This document shows positions 17,624-19,752 of a DNA stretch of 19,752 bases, in pieces. Origin of the DNA: Endomicrobium sp. Lineage in GTDB: Bacteria; Elusimicrobiota; Endomicrobiia; Endomicrobiales; Endomicrobiaceae. Below the pieces are notes generated by a model. That model made no database searches and had not been told where the DNA came from. It saw only the letters and a program-made list of their open reading frames with translations. The stretch spans positions 1-19,752 of the forward strand of contig JAISDI010000055.1 of NCBI GenBank assembly GCA_031264895.1, in the 5' to 3' direction. How positions within the stretch are numbered: position 1 is the first letter of the stretch; the number at the start of each line of letters is the position of its first letter. Made by a program: the position numbers and the translations under genes.

Positions 17624-18325
17624 CTAGTCCGTAAGGGCTGTCGTAGTATGCAGGCGTCCGTCATATAGTTCTATGCGGCGATTTCCTATTTTTGCAAATT
17701 CCGGGTTATGCGTTACAAGAATGACTGTTATGCCGTGATTTTTATTTAGGTCTGTCAGCAGTTCTTTTATTTCTTCGGAACGTTTGCTGTCCAGATTTCC
17801 CGTAGGCTCGTCGGCTATTAAAATTGAGGGGGAATTTATCAGCGCTCTCGCTATTGCTACGCGCTGCATTTCTCCGCCGGAAAGCTGCGAAGGCAGATGG
17901 TTTTTGCGGTGAGATATGCCAAGCATTTTTAAAATTTCATCAAGTTTGTTTTCATTTGCTTTGAGTTCTTTTTGAAAAACTGCGGGAACTAAAATGTTTT
18001 CTTTTACGGTCAAAGTCGGTATCAGGAAAAATTTTTGGAAAATGTATCCGAAAAATTTTCTTCTTATTATTGTAAGTCCGCTTTCAGAGAGTTTTAAATT
18101 TTCCTTAAATATCTGCGTGCCGTCAACTTTTAATGAGCCTGAAGTCGGGTTGTCCAGACAGCCTAAAATATTTACAAGCGTTGTTTTGCCTGAACCGGAT
18201 TGTCCGGTTACGGAAACGATCTCTCCCTTTTGTATAGTAAAACTTACCTCGTTTAAAGCGTATACTTTTTCAGAGCCTCTGGTATATATTTTTGTTAATT
18301 TTTCGGCTTCGATTATATTCTGCAT
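17624..18325 (-). CDS. ABC transporter ATP-binding protein, LolD/MacB type
   Basis: This 233-residue protein has the full set of ABC ATPase motifs: Walker A GQSGSGKT (41-48), Q-loop IFQ (95-97), signature LSGGE (148-152), Walker B SILIADEP (167-174), D-loop NLDS (177-180) and H-loop H206. An aromatic A-loop candidate (Y14) and a GCLDNPTSG segment after Walker A match the LolD/FtsE/MacB group, and the length (220-240) fits. It would sit on the cytoplasmic face of the inner membrane and power the FtsX-type permease encoded just upstream. The genes are 12 bp apart, and the GGAGG site lies in that gap, four bases before the ATG. Substrate class (lipoprotein release, or mechanotransmission/efflux of a small molecule or peptide) cannot be decided; no periplasmic adaptor gene is in view. 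Confidence 0.93.
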   Translation of the reverse strand: MQNIIEAEKLTKIYTRGSEKVYALNEVSFTIQKGEIVSVTGQSGSGKTTLVNILGCLDNPTSGSLKVDGTQIFKENLKLSESGLTIIRRKFFGYIFQKFFLIPTLTVKENILVPAVFQKELKANENKLDEILKMLGISHRKNHLPSQLSGGEMQRVAIARALINSPSILIADEPTGNLDSKRSEEIKELLTDLNKNHGITVILVTHNPEFAKIGNRRIELYDGRLHTTTALTD

Positions 18326-18337
18326 AAATCCTCCGTT

Positions 18338-19522
18338 TTAATCGTTTTGTCTTATGGCGTCGAGCGGTCTTATGTTTGCGGCTCTTAACGCCGGATAAAT
18401 GCCGCCTATGATTCCTATAAGCGCTATTGCTCCCAGCGATAACAGCGCTATGTACATATCTATCGATATCAAAGTTCCGTTAGGCGTAAACGGCAGAAAA
18501 TAACGTATGGCAAGTTCCGAAGCGTTTGAAAAAATTCCCGAAAAAATTATTCCGATTATTCCTCCGACAGAACATAAAAGAGCGGTTTCTATAAGCACCA
18601 TAACGAATATGTCTTTTGGAAGCGCTCCCATACTTTTTAAAATTCCTATTTCCTGATAGCGTTCAAATACGGACATTAAAACCGTATTTAAAACGCCGAA
18701 CATCGCTATTATAAACGCTATAAAAGCTATTGACAAAACTATGGCCTTTGCGCTTGTTACTAAACTCATGATCGTATTTTTTACCTGCGCCATAGATACC
18801 ACCTGAACGTCGGGCAGGCTGTAAAGTTTTTCTTCAAAAGCGTTTGCGTCGGCGTCGCGTTTAAGCTGTATTCCCAGCATTGTAAGCTGTCCGTTTTTGT
18901 CAAAAACTTCCTGCACGGTTTTTAGCGGGAGAAAAATCATTCCGTCGTCTTGCGTACCGGTGCGCTTAAGTATTCCTACGACTTTATACTCTCTTTCGCT
19001 TCCGATCAAAAGCATAGAATCTCCGGTTTCGCGCTGCTCCAGTTCTGCGGCCTCAAAACCCAAAACTATTTCGTTTTTTGCTTCCGCTGAAAACCATTCT
19101 CCTTGGTTAAACTGCAAATACGGTTTCATTGCCGGATAAGTTATCGGATCTATGCCCAAATAAACGGCAGTCCCTCCGTTTTCGCCTTTATCGGGATCAA
19201 ATTCGGCGTGCATAAGCATGGGCGTTGTCTGGCTTACTTCGTCGTTTTTGTGAACGTCTTTAACAATGTCTTCGGGCATGTATCTTAAACCCGTGCCGCC
19301 TTTAAGCATAAGCGTAGCCGCTTCGTATGGACAGCCCTTTGCCGTCAAAACGACCTGAAAACCCATGCCTTCTATATCATTGTTTAAAGAAGTCTCATAC
19401 CCCTTGTTAAATCCCAGCAATGTTACCAAAACCCATGTAGAAAGAGTTATTCCGATAACGGTAAAAGCCGTGCGCATTTTCCTGCGCAAAAGATTTTTGT
19501 AAGAAATGTTAAAGATATTCAT
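18338..19522 (-). CDS. ABC transporter permease, MacB/LolC-like (FtsX superfamily)
   Basis: This 394-residue protein has one N-terminal helix (about 18-38) after a basic start (KNLLRRKMRTAF), a large extracytoplasmic MacB-PCD-like domain (about 40-255) and a C-terminal FtsX domain with three helices (about 260-285, 305-330 and 357-380). FtsX signatures are clear: the coupling segment FERYQEIGILKSMGAL after helix 2 and YPALRAANIRPLDAIR at the end. The periplasmic domain carries GCPYEA (63-68) with its only visible early cysteine. This four-helix mechanotransmission type works as a dimer with a LolD-like ATPase, here the next gene. GGAGGA five bases before the ATG is the strongest ribosome site in the window. 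The 230 bp upstream hold no gene but several repeats, so this is probably the first gene of the operon. Confidence 0.92.
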   Translation of the reverse strand: MNIFNISYKNLLRRKMRTAFTVIGITLSTWVLVTLLGFNKGYETSLNNDIEGMGFQVVLTAKGCPYEAATLMLKGGTGLRYMPEDIVKDVHKNDEVSQTTPMLMHAEFDPDKGENGGTAVYLGIDPITYPAMKPYLQFNQGEWFSAEAKNEIVLGFEAAELEQRETGDSMLLIGSEREYKVVGILKRTGTQDDGMIFLPLKTVQEVFDKNGQLTMLGIQLKRDADANAFEEKLYSLPDVQVVSMAQVKNTIMSLVTSAKAIVLSIAFIAFIIAMFGVLNTVLMSVFERYQEIGILKSMGALPKDIFVMVLIETALLCSVGGIIGIIFSGIFSNASELAIRYFLPFTPNGTLISIDMYIALLSLGAIALIGIIGGIYPALRAANIRPLDAIRQND

Positions 19523-19553
19523 TATGTCCTCCGTTTATGACTTTGTATTTAAA

Positions 19554-19578
19554 ATGCCCGACTACGAATTTCGGACAT
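19554..19578 (-). terminator. Hairpin just upstream of the ABC operon (terminator or attenuator)
   Basis: On the minus strand ATGTCCGA and TCGGGCAT pair over 8 bp with one G.U wobble around a 9-base loop, followed by TTTT (first T within the stem) and AT-rich sequence. It ends about 30 bases before the permease ATG, so it may attenuate the ABC operon or end a gene beyond the right edge. Confidence 0.4.
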
Positions 19579-19587
19579 GACGACAAA

Positions 19588-19598
19588 GATGATTCATC
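19588..19598. promoter_or_regulatory. Palindrome upstream of the ABC operon (possible operator)
   Basis: GATGA-T-TCATC is a perfect odd-centred palindrome, extending to AGATGATTCATCT over 13 bp. It lies 66 bp upstream of the permease ATG. The protein that might bind it is unknown. Confidence 0.3.
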
Positions 19599-19607
19599 TA
19601 GTTTGTC

Positions 19608-19644
19608 ATCAACCCACTTATTTGTATTTAACAATCAACCCACT
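19608..19644. repeat. 11-bp direct repeat (ATCAACCCACT) upstream of the ABC operon
   Basis: ATCAACCCACT occurs at 19608-19618 and again at 19634-19644, 26 bp apart. The second copy also forms a hairpin, TCAACC (19635-19640) with GGTTGA (19650-19655). An exact 11-bp match so close by is unlikely by chance and may mark regulator sites or a duplicated remnant. No confident -35/-10 pair was found between here and the right edge, which is AT-rich and shows no coding frame. Confidence 0.4.
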
Positions 19645-19752
19645 GAAGAGGTTGAAAAATATAGTTAAGCTAAGGTAAAAGATCTTTGAGCATAAAATAC
19701 TTTACAGCGATAATTTATAATAATTAATAACTTACGCATAACAGCGACAATA

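Noticed and set aside
1..19752. CRISPR array, tRNA, rRNA, insertion sequence or prophage genes
   Set aside because: No regularly spaced repeats, no cloverleaf with a CCA-type end, no transposase or integrase motifs, and no terminal inverted repeats were seen on either strand.

Overview
The window is low-GC bacterial DNA (roughly 35-40 % GC by eye), almost fully coding, with Shine-Dalgarno sites, canonical sigma-70 promoter boxes and Gram-negative style secreted and membrane proteins. The 11.2-kb open reading frame and its secreted composite product suggest a lineage known for giant genes, such as Elusimicrobiota (Endomicrobium-like) or Omnitrophota. That placement is inference; no ribosomal or other marker gene is present.

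Layout. The left edge (1-50) holds the last codons of a plus-strand gene. At 103-305 there is a possible frameshifted remnant on the minus strand. A minus-strand FAD-dependent oxidoreductase (302-1882) is divergent, with only 13 bp between start codons, from a plus-strand GtrA-family membrane protein (1896-2348). This pair is typical of polyprenyl-linked sugar or cell-envelope glycan loci. GtrA converges on the giant gene, with a hairpin between them.

The rest is one minus-strand block, read from right to left: an FtsX/MacB-type ABC permease (18338-19522), its LolD/MacB-type ATPase (17624-18325), a 233-bp regulatory gap with a near-consensus promoter and a terminator-like leader hairpin, a 1259-residue fusion of a secreted-type domain to a 12-helix MFS carrier (13611-17390), and a 3722-residue giant secreted or membrane protein (2374-13542).

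The main finding is that the last two proteins, 68 bp apart, begin with the same domain. Each has an N-terminal signal sequence followed by DLH, EG, EYY, G-x-E and GGFH motifs, with identical spacing over the first 70 residues. The motif order resembles the ChaN / EreA / TraB-Tiki superfamily (haem-binding lipoprotein ChaN, Tiki proteases), but the assignment rests on motifs only. The giant protein then carries a second signal-peptide-like segment, a decayed repeat region of about 1300 residues with six recognisable copies, an uncharacterised central domain, an acidic linker, a transmembrane segment, a possible beta/alpha domain and two C-terminal helices. The two genes look like parts of one envelope-associated system of unknown function, made from the leader promoter at about 17530-17557 and perhaps also by read-through from the ABC operon.
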